From Prosthecobacter sp. (GTDB lineage Bacteria > Verrucomicrobiota > Verrucomicrobiia > Verrucomicrobiales > Verrucomicrobiaceae): a stretch of DNA of 64,000 nucleotides. The translations under genes were made by a program, and so were the position numbers. Under the pieces are notes generated by a model. The model was not told the DNA's origin and did not search any database. It saw only the letters and a program-made list of their open reading frames with translations. This document shows, piece by piece, positions 16,396 to 26,009 of the stretch; within the stretch, counting starts at the first letter, position 1, and every line of letters begins with the position of its first letter. The DNA is taken from contig JAFMIR010000014.1 of assembly GCA_017853885.1 (NCBI GenBank), positions 32,385 to 96,384 of the forward strand, given 5' to 3'.

Positions 16396-16616
16396 GTGAA
16401 GGCGAGAGTGCTGACACAAGTTCATACGGCAAGCACAAATCCTTCATCCTACCGCAGCATAACCCGTGCCTGCATGAAGATTCATGAACACCGCAAGGCA
16501 GCGATGAGTGTCGTCGCAAATGTCGAACCATGCCATGCATGCCGTAGGAATCTTGCGGAATCGAATGCCAACTTTTTCCAGCCAATGTTTTGTCACCAAG
16601 CGTAATCTCGACACAG

Positions 16617-17540
16617 ATGCACAGCTTTTCTATGCGTAAGTTCCATATGATACTCGATTACGCCCTGTGGCCGCTTCTGGTCATCGGGGCACTCATTCCC
16701 ACCGCCATCGGCATCCATGCTGGACACGGAAAGCTGGCTTTTAATTTAACTTACTTCGGCTTTGCCATCGTGCTCTGCATCCTCGAACGGCTTCGCCCGC
16801 ATGAGCGCGAATGGTTGAAGAACGATGGTCAAATGGCGCCGGATCTGGCGCACACCGTCTTCACGAAGACCTTCGTGCAACTCGTCATCATGATGCTTGG
16901 CTACTACGGCCTCGTCAGCACCGTCGGAGGAGCGTCTGGCACGGGACCATGGCCGAATCACTGGCCCATGTGGGCACAGGTGATTTTAGCGCTCGTCGTA
17001 GCCGAGTTCGGTCTCTATTGGGCCCACCGCATCGCACACACTTGGATGCCTCTCTGGCATTTCCATGCCGTCCACCACAGTGTCAAAAAGTTATGGTTTT
17101 TCAATACCGGACGCTTTCACATCATCGACACACTCAAGAGTGTCATTTTCAGCGGACCACTGCTCTGGCTTGCCGGGACACCAAATGATGTCGTGCAGTA
17201 TTTTGGGGCCATCACCGCCTACATCGGATTCCTCACGCACTGCAACATCCGCATGAAGTTCGGCTGGCTGAACTACCTCTTTAACACGCCTGAACTGCAT
17301 CGTTGGCATCACAGCACCGACCTACGCGAGGGAGACAAGAACTACGGCGAGAACCTCATGCTTTGGGACATCATCTTCCGCTCTTTCTACCTTGACCCCA
17401 CGCGGCTTCGTCCAGACATGATCGGCATCAAGTCGGCCATGCCGAAGACCTTTCTAGCCCAGATCGCCATGCCCTTTCGTTGGCACTCCTACCAACACCG
17501 CTATAAAGCAGGAGAAATAGGCCAAGATAAGCTAATGTAA
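16617..17540 (+). CDS. sterol desaturase/fatty acid hydroxylase family membrane enzyme
   Basis: About 307 residues with several hydrophobic segments near the start (L-W-P-L-L-V-I-G-A-L-I-P-T-A-I-G), mid-region and after residue 120. The di-iron histidine boxes are H-R-I-A-H, H-A-V-H-H-S and, further on, H-R-W-H-H-S. This is the non-heme di-iron hydroxylase superfamily acting on sterols, carotenoids, fatty acids or alkylglycerols; the substrate cannot be told. Start choice is open: ATG at 16617, 16632 or 16647; an upstream TTG frame adds unlikely residues. Confidence 0.85.
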   Translation: MHSFSMRKFHMILDYALWPLLVIGALIPTAIGIHAGHGKLAFNLTYFGFAIVLCILERLRPHEREWLKNDGQMAPDLAHTVFTKTFVQLVIMMLGYYGLVSTVGGASGTGPWPNHWPMWAQVILALVVAEFGLYWAHRIAHTWMPLWHFHAVHHSVKKLWFFNTGRFHIIDTLKSVIFSGPLLWLAGTPNDVVQYFGAITAYIGFLTHCNIRMKFGWLNYLFNTPELHRWHHSTDLREGDKNYGENLMLWDIIFRSFYLDPTRLRPDMIGIKSAMPKTFLAQIAMPFRWHSYQHRYKAGEIGQDKLM

Positions 17541-17604
17541 TCATAGGTTAGAAGTGTCTGAAAAAGCATGATAGCTCAAACCATGGATCCAAGTGGCATC
17601 ATGG

Positions 17605-19806
17605 TCATAGCCCCTTCGGCATCCACTCTGCCAACTGACTCACTTCAGCCTTTGCAGATGAGCTCACCGGGATGCCCCAGAAGTCGAAGAAGGGACCAAG
17701 GTTCTTGTTGATGATCTTGGAGTAGCGGATGAGGAACTGGTCGCGGGCCTCGTCGTCGCCTTTGGGTTCGGAGCCGTATTCGGCACTGTCAAAGCTGTGA
17801 AGGTATTTGCGCCAACTTTCCCAGCCAAACTCCTGAATGAGCTGTATGTAGGTGGTGAGGGCGAGGAAGGGATCGCTTTTCCACAGTTGCCATTTATTCT
17901 TGGAGGCTTTGATCTTTTTGATGTGGTCTTTACGTGATTCCTCGGTGATGCCGCCGTGACCGATAAGCCAGTCTTTTTTCAAGACAGCTTCGTAGCAGTA
18001 CATTCCAATAACGTTGTTCGTGACCTCGCCGGTGCCGTCAAAGGTGAAGGTGCGACGCTGATGATTGTGGCCAATCTCGTGGTAAAACCCCCAGCCGGGG
18101 AATTTCAAGCGTGTCAGCGTGGTCATCTCCGACGCAGCACTCGTCGGGATCATGATGGGATAACCGCTATGCATGTAACCGGCGCTGATTTGCACGTCGG
18201 CGACGATGCGTTCTGGCCGTGTGCGTTCGGCGGTTTGGTTGGTGATCTCATCCTGAGCTTCGACGACGGCTTTCCAGAACTGCATGAGTTCGCTGGGGTT
18301 GTTGATAGCCTGCGCAACCTCGCGAGGGAAGCTAATGATCATCTTGTCGCATGCCATCTCAGCCCATGGCGCAGGGCGTTTACGGATTTCCTTCCATTTG
18401 GCATCGTCGTCCTTGCCGAGCACGAAGAGCGGCGCGGCGATGGCGTCTTTGATGGCGGCGGTGAAGGGTTCATCGTCCTTCGCGCGGCCGGGGACCTCGA
18501 TGTAGATGAGGCCGCCGAATGCGGACGCCGTTTTCGTGATGGAGGTGGCTAGGGTGTCGCTGCGCGTGATGTCGGGAGCGCGTTCCCATTGATCGAGGTG
18601 GTAAAGTGTATCGCTATGGCACCCGATGCGTACAGCGTAGCCTTTGTCGGCGTATTTTTCGGGAATCGTCACCGTGATCGGCTCGCCTGCGACGGCGTAA
18701 AGACCAGTGCTGTGCCAGCCGGGGATGCTCGGCGTGATGGCGATCTCTGCACCGGTGCGCGGGGCATTCTCCGGCGCTTTGCCGGGGAATTCCACATGAG
18801 CGGGATGCGCCTTGATGCCTTCCGCGCTCATGAGGCGCAGCATGCGCGTCTCCATGCTAAGTCGCAGACGTGAGGTGGAGTGTTGCGTATCAATGAGCGG
18901 CGTTTTTGGCGAAGGAGTAGGCTCATTAGAGTTTTTTGCCGCCAACACAGAAGCGACAGCGTTTCGTAAATTGCTGCGGTTCGGCGGCTGCGCAGCCATG
19001 GCGATCTGAATGGCGTTCATGCCCTGTTTCATCTGCTCCGGCGTGAGCGCTGAACCGCCTTCACGCTGTTTTTTGATCGCGGCGATCGCATCGGAGGCAT
19101 TCATCATTGCTGGAAGCTCCACGCGGGCCTCAAACGAGCTCACAGAGTCAAACGCACTCATGTCGGTGTTCGCTAAGCCCGCAGCCATCAGGGCTTGATT
19201 GACAGCGTGCGAGATAACGAGGTCCTTGCCACCACTCGTCTGGCCGTAAGCCCAGCCGGTCATGCCACCGATTATGCCGCCACCACCTTTGATGTAGTCA
19301 ATCAAAACCTCCCCTTCCTCCGCGCTGACCACGCCCTGTGTGTTGATGATGACCACGTCGTAGTCACGGAGGCTCTTCTTCTCCACCGCACTGAATTCCT
19401 CCACCATCAGGCTGCGCTGCGCCAAAGCAGCACCCTTCACGCCTTTGAGGCCGATGCGCGGCTTGACTTTGTTGCCTGCCCACTTCGCGCAGTTCTCGAT
19501 GAACTTAGCGTGATCACCACCGCCATCACCGCTGAGATACGCATTCTGGCCAAAAAGGATGAGTCGCCCCTTTCCATATGCCGCAGCCGCTCCAACCGCG
19601 ATTTCAACCCCATCTTTGTCTGGTGCGGAAAGGATCGGAAATGCGAGCTGGCCCCAAATTCCGACTGGTCCTGGCGCACCGAGTTTCGGCACCGATTTAA
19701 TCCCTTCGAGGATTTTTGCACGTTCGGCATTGACCAGGGCCGGAGGCATCTGGGCGTTCAAAAGAACGCAAAGGGCAAGAAAAGCGAGTGTGGCGACTGA
19801 CTTCAT
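17605..19806 (-). CDS. secreted M60-like (mucinase-type) metallopeptidase
   Basis: A 733-residue secreted protein with signal peptide M-K-S-V-A-T-L-A-F-L-A-L-C-V-L-L-N-A. The first part (about 20-270) resembles a ThuA/glutamine-amidotransferase-like fold, G-R-L-I-L-F-G-Q-N-A-Y and D-Y-V-V-I-I-N-T-like. The second carries the M60 domain: zinc motif F-Y-H-E-I-G-H-N-H-Q near residue 575 with a downstream Glu in G-T-G-E-V-T-N-N (H-E-x-x-H-x(8-28)-E). M60 enzymes cut mucins and other O-glycosylated proteins. Divergent from nothing; its stop faces the sterol-desaturase gene, and the xre regulator is upstream in the same direction, 99 bases away. Confidence 0.85.
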   Translation of the reverse strand: MKSVATLAFLALCVLLNAQMPPALVNAERAKILEGIKSVPKLGAPGPVGIWGQLAFPILSAPDKDGVEIAVGAAAAYGKGRLILFGQNAYLSGDGGGDHAKFIENCAKWAGNKVKPRIGLKGVKGAALAQRSLMVEEFSAVEKKSLRDYDVVIINTQGVVSAEEGEVLIDYIKGGGGIIGGMTGWAYGQTSGGKDLVISHAVNQALMAAGLANTDMSAFDSVSSFEARVELPAMMNASDAIAAIKKQREGGSALTPEQMKQGMNAIQIAMAAQPPNRSNLRNAVASVLAAKNSNEPTPSPKTPLIDTQHSTSRLRLSMETRMLRLMSAEGIKAHPAHVEFPGKAPENAPRTGAEIAITPSIPGWHSTGLYAVAGEPITVTIPEKYADKGYAVRIGCHSDTLYHLDQWERAPDITRSDTLATSITKTASAFGGLIYIEVPGRAKDDEPFTAAIKDAIAAPLFVLGKDDDAKWKEIRKRPAPWAEMACDKMIISFPREVAQAINNPSELMQFWKAVVEAQDEITNQTAERTRPERIVADVQISAGYMHSGYPIMIPTSAASEMTTLTRLKFPGWGFYHEIGHNHQRRTFTFDGTGEVTNNVIGMYCYEAVLKKDWLIGHGGITEESRKDHIKKIKASKNKWQLWKSDPFLALTTYIQLIQEFGWESWRKYLHSFDSAEYGSEPKGDDEARDQFLIRYSKIINKNLGPFFDFWGIPVSSSAKAEVSQLAEWMPKGL

Positions 19807-19905
19807 GTGTGGGAACAGAGAAAATACGTTTTATCGGCGATGTCTGATAGGCTGTAAGGGAAAGCAAAATCCGAAAAGATAGACAAACAAGGCGGTGAAG
19901 ATATT

Positions 19906-20505
19906 TCAGCGGTAAATCACGACGAGAAACACCACACTGGATCCTTTGGCGGTGTTGACGATGGCGTGAGGCACGTCGGCGCGGTAGGTACCGCTGTCGC
20001 CTTTGGTGAGGTCATCGTGGTCTTCGCCGGATTCGATGCGGACGCTACCTTCTTCGACGGTGAGGAACTCGCGTGTACCCTCAAAGTGTGGCTGGCTGCG
20101 TAACGCACCGCCGGGCTTCAGCGTGAGTTCGTAGAACTCGACATCCTTCTCCAGATTCAGCGGCGAAAGCGTGCGGATCTCGCACTGCTTGTCGCTGCGA
20201 TAAACTTGGGCGCGGTCGCTGACACGGATGACCTGGATTTTCGACGCACTGGTCTCCGCGCTCTCGATCAGCTCCTGCAACGTGAGTCCAAAGGCCCGCG
20301 CGATGCGGAAGGTTACCGTGAGCGTGGGATTCGCCTTCTCACGTTCGATCTCGCTAAGCATGCTGCGGCTCACGCCGCTGGCGGTGGCAAGTTCTTCGAG
20401 AGACCAGCCGCGATCCGCGCGAAGCTTCTTCACGCGTTTGCCGAGGTTCTCATTGATGGCCTCGGGGCTGGATTCGGAAATACTAGTCTGCTTTTTAGCG
20501 GGCAT
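19906..20505 (-). CDS. XRE-family regulator with C-terminal cupin domain
   Basis: A 199-residue repressor-type protein. The N-terminal helix-turn-helix covers about 20-75: L-R-A-D-R-G-W-S-L-E-E-L-A-T-A-S-G-V-S-R-S-M-L-S-E-I-E-R. The cupin domain (about 120-198) has E-F-Y-E-L-T-L-K-P-G-G and the ending V-V-F-L-V-V-I-Y-R. This PuuR/SutR-like layout usually senses a small metabolite. The gene is divergent from tdh across a 89-base palindrome-rich intergenic stretch, so it likely controls tdh and possibly itself. ATG 20505 is preferred; ATGs at 20514 and 20526 are possible. Confidence 0.87.
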   Translation of the reverse strand: MPAKKQTSISESSPEAINENLGKRVKKLRADRGWSLEELATASGVSRSMLSEIEREKANPTLTVTFRIARAFGLTLQELIESAETSASKIQVIRVSDRAQVYRSDKQCEIRTLSPLNLEKDVEFYELTLKPGGALRSQPHFEGTREFLTVEEGSVRIESGEDHDDLTKGDSGTYRADVPHAIVNTAKGSSVVFLVVIYR

Positions 20506-20512
20506 AATTGCC

Positions 20513-20518
20513 ATTATA
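20513..20518 (-). promoter_or_regulatory. -10 box of the xre gene, leaderless arrangement
   Basis: A perfect TATAAT on the minus strand with only 7 bases before the ATG at 20505. If transcription starts at the normal distance, the mRNA begins at or near the start codon. Confidence 0.5.
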
Positions 20519-20526
20519 TCGAACAT

Positions 20527-20553
20527 GTTTCTTGTAAATTAGAAACTTTTACA
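20527..20553. promoter_or_regulatory. nested palindromes between xre and tdh, candidate operator
   Basis: Two interleaved inverted repeats: GTTTC (20527-20531) with GAAAC (20542-20546), and TGTAAA (20533-20538) with TTTACA (20548-20553). Their place between the two -10 boxes suggests a repressor site for the cupin-XRE protein. Confidence 0.5.
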
Positions 20554-20580
20554 TTGCCATTATGTAAGACACTCGTCCAA

Positions 20581-20586
20581 TATAAT
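20581..20586 (+). promoter_or_regulatory. -10 box of tdh, leaderless arrangement
   Basis: A perfect TATAAT with 8 bases before the tdh ATG at 20595, mirroring the spacing at xre. No room is left for a Shine-Dalgarno sequence. A good -35 at 16-18 bases was not seen. Confidence 0.5.
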
Positions 20587-20594
20587 GCCACACT

Positions 20595-21623
20595 ATGAAA
20601 GCACTCATCAAAGCCAAAACGGAGCGCGGACTCTGGCTCCAAAATGTGCCGGAGCCGCAGGTCGGCATCAATGATGTCCTCATCAAGGTCCGCAAAACCG
20701 GCATCTGCGGCACCGACCTGCACATCTACAAATGGGACGCCTGGGCACAGAAGACGATTCCCGTGCCGATGGTCGTCGGGCATGAATTCGTTGGCGAGGT
20801 GATTACCGTCGGTAGCAACGTGAACGATTTCCATCCGGGCGAAATCGTGAGCGCCGAGGGCCATGTCGTTTGCGGTCGCTGCCGCAACTGCCTCGCCGGG
20901 CGCCGCCACCTTTGCAAAGACACTGTTGGCATCGGTGTGAACCGAACTGGAGCCTTCGCCGAATACATCAGCGTGCCGATGACCAATGTTTGGCACCACC
21001 GCGATGGCGTGGACGAGGAGGTGGCAAGCATTTTCGATCCCTTCGGCAATGCCGTGCATACTGCGCTCGCTTTTGAATGCCTTGGTGAGGACGTTTTGAT
21101 CACCGGTGCAGGCCCCATCGGCATCATGGCCATTCCTGTTGTAAAACATGCGGGTGCGCGCCACGTCGTCATCACCGATGTGAACGAATACCGCCTTGAT
21201 TTGGCCCGAAAAATGGGCGCCACCCATGCGGTAAACGTGAAACACGAAGCCATCGCCGACGTGCAAAAACTGCTCGGCATGAAGGAAGGCTTCGACGTAG
21301 GCTTGGAGATGAGTGGAAACGCTGTCGCCTTCCGCGATATGATCGACAACATGTGTCATGGCGGCAAAATCGCTATGCTCGGCATTCCTAGCGATCAAAC
21401 TGCCATCGACTGGAACAAGATCATCTTCAACATGCTCACCATCCACGGCATCTACGGTCGCGAGATGTATGAAACCTGGTACCAAATGAGTGTCATGCTC
21501 GACTGCGGTGTAAATATCAAGCCCATCATTACCCACCGCTTCCACTACACCGAATTTGAACAAGGCTTTGCTGCGATGGAGAGCGGAAACTGCGGCAAAG
21601 TCGTGCTCGATTGGTCCAACTAA
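20595..21623 (+). CDS. tdh: L-threonine 3-dehydrogenase
   Basis: A 342-residue zinc alcohol-dehydrogenase-family enzyme oxidising threonine to 2-amino-3-ketobutyrate with NAD+. The catalytic zinc ligands are in [11 protein letters not shown] (C38) and V-V-G-H-E-F (H63, E64). The structural zinc cysteines are in [16 protein letters not shown]. The NAD site is [13 protein letters not shown]. The [10 protein letters not shown] segment is typical of Tdh. It starts an operon with a DUF3472 gene and kbl. Confidence 0.95.
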   Translation: MKALIKAKTERGLWLQNVPEPQVGINDVLIKVRKTGICGTDLHIYKWDAWAQKTIPVPMVVGHEFVGEVITVGSNVNDFHPGEIVSAEGHVVCGRCRNCLAGRRHLCKDTVGIGVNRTGAFAEYISVPMTNVWHHRDGVDEEVASIFDPFGNAVHTALAFECLGEDVLITGAGPIGIMAIPVVKHAGARHVVITDVNEYRLDLARKMGATHAVNVKHEAIADVQKLLGMKEGFDVGLEMSGNAVAFRDMIDNMCHGGKIAMLGIPSDQTAIDWNKIIFNMLTIHGIYGREMYETWYQMSVMLDCGVNIKPIITHRFHYTEFEQGFAAMESGNCGKVVLDWSN

Positions 21624-21631
21624 CTCTCATC

Positions 21632-22843
21632 ATGAAATACTGCCTCTTAATTCTTTCTCTCGTCGATTCATTCGCCCGCGCTGAAATCATTGTACCTGCC
21701 TTCACCGCTTACACCGAGCCCGACTTCCGCGGCGTTGAGATTTCAGAAGAAAAAGGTCTGCGCGGCTGGAAAGACGCGAAACAACGCGTGCTTTGGTTTG
21801 GCGAAATCAAAAAGCCCGGCAAACTGACTGCAAGGCTGCTCGTGCAAGGCGATGAAGGCCGCGTTTTAAGGCTCAAAATCGGCGAAACAAGCTACGAATC
21901 CACCGTGAAGAAAGGAGAGGCCTCGTTTGGTGAATTCGACATCACAAAGGCCGGTTATGTACAGTTTGAAATCAGCTCCAAAGCCAACGCCGATGGCAAG
22001 GGCCATATTGAGGCTCTCGTGCTAGATGGATCCGCGACGCAGGATGCACACTTCAACCTCGAACCGCGACGCAATGCCTCATCGGTGCATTTGATGTATC
22101 CGATCCCGAAGAACGAAAAGATCACGCATTTTTACAACGAAGTCACCAGCATCGAAGAGCCGCTTTATACCTTCTATATGGCCTGCGGCTTCTCGCGCGG
22201 ATACTTCGGCATGCAGATCAATTCGGAGACCGAACGCCGCATCATTTTCTCCGTGTGGGACGCCGGCAAAGGCGCCAATGCTATCGATCGCTCCACCGTC
22301 TCGAAGGACGATCAAACACAACTCATCGCCAAAGGCGAAGGCGTCGAGGCCAGCGTCTTCGGCCACGAAGGCACCGGCGGACACTCGCATCTCGTTTATC
22401 CTTGGAGAACTGGCCAAGCGCAGAAATTCATTGTCGCCGTAAAACCAGAGGGAGATTACACGACTTACAGCGGCCTGTGGTTTCATCCGGAAAAACAACG
22501 CTGGATGCTCATCGCGAGCTTCCGTGCGTCCAAAGATGGCCAATATTTGCGCGGCCTGCATAGCTTCAGCGAGAACTTTGGCGGTCAAAACGGCCACCAG
22601 CAGCGAAAAGCTCTCTACGGCCCGCAATGGATCGCCACCGCTGATGGCAGGTGGATCGAACTCACAACCGCGAAGTTTAGCCACGACCCGACCGGCAGGT
22701 ATCAGCGCCTCGACCGCTTCATGGGTGTGGAGTCTGGCCAATTCTTTCTCTCACATGGTGGCTTCATCGAGGGATTCAAAAAATATGGCGAGTCCTTCAC
22801 ACGACCAGCCGCGAATACGCCACCCGATTTTAAGCTGCCATGA
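21632..22843 (+). CDS. secreted DUF5077/DUF3472 protein
   Basis: A 403-residue secreted protein with signal peptide [17 protein letters not shown]. The first half looks like DUF5077 (beta-rich, carbohydrate-binding-like). The second is DUF3472: Y-N-E-V-T near 170, [20 protein letters not shown], and [10 protein letters not shown]. No catalytic function is established. It sits 8 bases after tdh and its last codons overlap the kbl ATG (ATGA), so all three are tightly cotranscribed. An exported beta protein between two cytoplasmic threonine-catabolic enzymes is unusual. Confidence 0.85.
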   Translation: MKYCLLILSLVDSFARAEIIVPAFTAYTEPDFRGVEISEEKGLRGWKDAKQRVLWFGEIKKPGKLTARLLVQGDEGRVLRLKIGETSYESTVKKGEASFGEFDITKAGYVQFEISSKANADGKGHIEALVLDGSATQDAHFNLEPRRNASSVHLMYPIPKNEKITHFYNEVTSIEEPLYTFYMACGFSRGYFGMQINSETERRIIFSVWDAGKGANAIDRSTVSKDDQTQLIAKGEGVEASVFGHEGTGGHSHLVYPWRTGQAQKFIVAVKPEGDYTTYSGLWFHPEKQRWMLIASFRASKDGQYLRGLHSFSENFGGQNGHQQRKALYGPQWIATADGRWIELTTAKFSHDPTGRYQRLDRFMGVESGQFFLSHGGFIEGFKKYGESFTRPAANTPPDFKLP

Positions 22844-24030
22844 ATGCCGCTTTCCAATCTTATCTCACGTCTCAGCTCGACACTATTCGTGCATCAGGCA
22901 CTTATAAGCGCGAGCGCATTCTCAGCACTCCGCAAGGCACCGTCGTTCGCGGCGACGGCGGATCGGCAGTGCTAAACATGTGCGCGAACAATTATCTCGG
23001 GCTCGCGCAGCACGCCAAGTTGCGGCAGGCCGCACACGAGGCGCTGGAGCAGTGGGGCTACGGTCTCGCCAGTGTGCGTTTCATCTGCGGCACGCAAAGC
23101 ATACATAAAGAATTGGAGGCCAGTTTGACCGAATTCCTAGGCACCGAGGACACCATCCTTTACGGCTCTTGTTTCGATGCGAACGCTGGCCTTTTTGAAA
23201 CCCTCTTCGGCTCCGAAGACGCCATCATCAGTGACGAACTCAACCATGCCTCGATCATCGATGGCATGCGCCTGTGTAAAGCGCAGCGCTATCGCTACAA
23301 GAATTGCCACATGGCCGATCTGGAAACCCAACTCATCGCGGCCGATGCCAAAGGCGCGCGTTTCAAACTCATCGCTACTGACGGCGTTTTTTCAATGGAT
23401 GGATGCATCGCCCCGCTGAAGGCGATTTGCGATCTCGCTGACAAATATGGTGCGCTGGTGATGGTCGATGACTCTCACGCCGTCGGCTTCATGGGTAAAA
23501 CCGGCCGCGGCACGCACGAACACAGCGATGTCATAGGCCGCATCGATCTTTTGACTGGCACGCTCGGCAAAGCCCTAGGTGGCGCAAGTGGCGGTTACAC
23601 CAGCGGCCACAAAGAAATCATCGAACTCCTGCGCCAACGCTCAAGACCCTACTTGTTTAGCAACACGCTCTGCCCCAGCATAGTCGGAGCCTCACTTGAA
23701 GCGCTGCGTCTACTTAAAAACAGCACACAGCTCCGTGATACTCTCGAAGCCAACACTCTCTGGTTCCGCTCCGCAATGGCCGAGGCCGGCTTCCAAATCA
23801 GACCAGGTAAACATCCGATTGTTCCCGTCATCCTCGGCGATGCTGTGCTCTCGTCGAAATTCGCCGACGCCATGCTTGAGCGTGGCGTTTACGTTGTCAG
23901 CTTCAGTTACCCTGTCGTTCCGCAAGGCAAAGCACGCATCCGCACCCAAATCAGCGCCGCGCACACGCACGAGGACTTAGAAAGAGCCGTGAAGGCATTC
24001 GTGGAGGTGAAGCAACAACTCAATGTGTGA
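22840..24030 (+). CDS. kbl: glycine C-acetyltransferase (2-amino-3-ketobutyrate CoA ligase)
   Basis: A 396-residue PLP alpha-oxoamine synthase that splits 2-amino-3-ketobutyrate to glycine and acetyl-CoA, completing the Tdh route. Family features are [11 protein letters not shown] near the start, [19 protein letters not shown] and the PLP lysine in [14 protein letters not shown]. The ATG overlaps the DUF3472 stop by 4 bases. Confidence 0.95.
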   Translation: MNAAFQSYLTSQLDTIRASGTYKRERILSTPQGTVVRGDGGSAVLNMCANNYLGLAQHAKLRQAAHEALEQWGYGLASVRFICGTQSIHKELEASLTEFLGTEDTILYGSCFDANAGLFETLFGSEDAIISDELNHASIIDGMRLCKAQRYRYKNCHMADLETQLIAADAKGARFKLIATDGVFSMDGCIAPLKAICDLADKYGALVMVDDSHAVGFMGKTGRGTHEHSDVIGRIDLLTGTLGKALGGASGGYTSGHKEIIELLRQRSRPYLFSNTLCPSIVGASLEALRLLKNSTQLRDTLEANTLWFRSAMAEAGFQIRPGKHPIVPVILGDAVLSSKFADAMLERGVYVVSFSYPVVPQGKARIRTQISAAHTHEDLERAVKAFVEVKQQLNV

Positions 24031-24426
24031 TGTGATTGGTTTTTCAAGAAACAAGCCTCGCCTCTTCGGAAAATGTCGGTTGATGTTGTTCACGCGAGAT
24101 TTCACCGCCTCCTGACGTTTCGTGACCTTGTTTGTGAAGAAACTTCTCCCGCCTGTTCTCACGCTTGCCTTCATTGAGCTTTACAGCACGTCGAAGGTTA
24201 CGAGATCGGATAATTCGCAGATGAAGCGGATCTTGGGTTGGCCGCGATTGAATGGCAAAAAAGTTACTGCAAGAAAATGCTTGTGTGTTTACCATTTAGA
24301 AACTGCCCTCACTCACTCGAGTGCGACAGGTTGAAGGGCAGAAGCGAAAAATGTGTCGTGGAATTCGCTCTCATCCATCAAGAGTGATGGGACGAAGCAT
24401 CTGGATAGGCTATACCTTCTAAGCAT
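24031..24426. other. 396-base gap before the sialidase
   Basis: No gene is supported. Short frames on both strands lack starts and family features. A 10-base palindrome CACTCGAGTG lies at 24314-24323, and an AT-rich GGCTATACC stretch at about 24407-24415 could be a -10 region for the sialidase, but no -35 is convincing. Confidence 0.4.
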
Positions 24427-26007
24427 ATGAAAAGCTTTCTGTATCTTGTTTTCTGCCTGAAAGCAGTCTCGGCAGAACCTTTTGCGGTTTATCGTGGCGA
24501 TGTAGATTTGAAGTCACGGGCTGGTTTGGTGAGCTCGTGGGGAAATCTTACACGCATCCACGGAGAACCGCGAGTAAGGAAGGTGAAGACGCCAGAAGGC
24601 ATGAAGGATATTGTGCGCTTCGACGGAAACTCAGCCGTATGGCAGGCAGTCAATGTGTGGGGTCGATTGGGGGGAGCGAGAACCGTTGTGATACTGGCTC
24701 GCATCGGCAGCGAGGGGGTCTTATGTGATGGATCGACGCGTTTGGGTGCGGATCCGATTCGTGTGAAGGGTGATGGATCGAAGTGGCAGATTTTGAAGTT
24801 CATTCGACCCACTGGCACGCTCGGCGGATTCATCGTGGGAGCAGATGTGGCGACGCAAAACGGTGTGAAAGCCGATGTGGCGGAGATTCGCGTGTTTCGT
24901 GGAGTTTTAAGTGAAAAAGAACTCTCTCTTGAAGAGGAGCGATTGCGGCAGAAGTGGGGCGAGCCGGTCGATTTGCCCGATTCAGAGCAGATTCAGCCTT
25001 GGAAGCCCTTCGAGGGTTTACAAACGAAGCTGCTGCGGAAAAACGGACAGGATGGCGTGAACACGTATCGCATTCCGGGATTAGCCACATCGAATAAAGG
25101 CACGCTATTGGCGGTGTTTGATCTGCGGCATGACAACGCAGGCGATCTTCCCGGCAACATCGACGTGGGACTGACACGTAGTGCGGACGATGGTGAGACG
25201 TGGAGTGCGACCCAACGTTTAATTGACTATGACCGCAGCGGCGTTGGCGATCCTAGCATCCTAGTTGATCAGAACACAGGGCGAATCTTCGTGACGGCAT
25301 TATGGTCAAAAGGAAACCGGGCGTGGCATGGCAGTGGGCCGGGAATAACTCCGGAGGAAACGGGGCAGTTTGTGATTACACACAGTGATGACGATGGCAG
25401 GACGTGGTCGCATCCGATGAGCATAACCCCGCAGATCAAGCAGACGGAGTGGCGGCTCTGTTTCAACGGACCTGGCTGCGGGATACAGCTTCGGGATGGC
25501 ACGCTGGTGATGCCGGCGCAGTTTCGCGATGCGAATGGCACACCGCACTCGTGTTTCATCGCGAGCAAGGATCATGGAGTATCGTGGACGATGTCGCCAC
25601 CTTGCGCTGGACCTACAAGTGAGGCGCAGATTGCCGAAACAAAAGATGGCATGCTCATTTCGATGCGCGATGAATCACGCAGCGGACAACGTAAGTGGCA
25701 GCGCTGGAACGGGGAGACGTGGAGCAAACCATGGTGGCATCTTCCTGATCCGGTTTGCCAAGCGAGCTTGATCCGCCATCCGGATGGCACACTGCTCTTC
25801 AGCAATCCGGCGAATGCAATTAGCCGCATGGGAATGACGGTGCGTCAAAGTCGTGATGATGGTATAACATGGAGTGCGGGACGTGTGATTGATCCGCGCG
25901 GCAGTATGTATTCATGCATGAGCGTGATGCGGGATGGCCGCATCGCAATGGTTTACGAAGGCACGGCTGGATTGTGGTTCACAACTTTTACGATGGAGGG
26001 CCACTGA
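24427..26007 (+). CDS. secreted exo-alpha-sialidase (GH33-like)
   Basis: A 526-residue secreted glycosidase. After a signal peptide and a concanavalin-like N-terminal part (about 20-175), the beta-propeller begins with D-G-V-N-T-Y-R-I-P-G-L, the Arg of the Y/F-R-I-P motif binding the sialate carboxylate. Four Asp-box repeats follow: S-A-D-D-G-E-T-W, S-D-D-D-G-R-T-W, S-K-D-H-G-V-S-W and S-R-D-D-G-I-T-W. A Tyr in G-S-M-Y-S-C-M-S is a likely nucleophile. It should release terminal sialic acid from glycoproteins. The TRIC-family gene starts 2 bases later. Confidence 0.88.
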   Translation: MKSFLYLVFCLKAVSAEPFAVYRGDVDLKSRAGLVSSWGNLTRIHGEPRVRKVKTPEGMKDIVRFDGNSAVWQAVNVWGRLGGARTVVILARIGSEGVLCDGSTRLGADPIRVKGDGSKWQILKFIRPTGTLGGFIVGADVATQNGVKADVAEIRVFRGVLSEKELSLEEERLRQKWGEPVDLPDSEQIQPWKPFEGLQTKLLRKNGQDGVNTYRIPGLATSNKGTLLAVFDLRHDNAGDLPGNIDVGLTRSADDGETWSATQRLIDYDRSGVGDPSILVDQNTGRIFVTALWSKGNRAWHGSGPGITPEETGQFVITHSDDDGRTWSHPMSITPQIKQTEWRLCFNGPGCGIQLRDGTLVMPAQFRDANGTPHSCFIASKDHGVSWTMSPPCAGPTSEAQIAETKDGMLISMRDESRSGQRKWQRWNGETWSKPWWHLPDPVCQASLIRHPDGTLLFSNPANAISRMGMTVRQSRDDGITWSAGRVIDPRGSMYSCMSVMRDGRIAMVYEGTAGLWFTTFTMEGH

Positions 26008-26009
26008 TC

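Noticed and set aside
24258..24285. Short similarity (GTTACTGC-AAGAAAA-TGCTT) to 1875-1897
   Set aside because: It coincides with signal-peptide-like coding at 1875 and the match is too short and gapped to be a repeat family.
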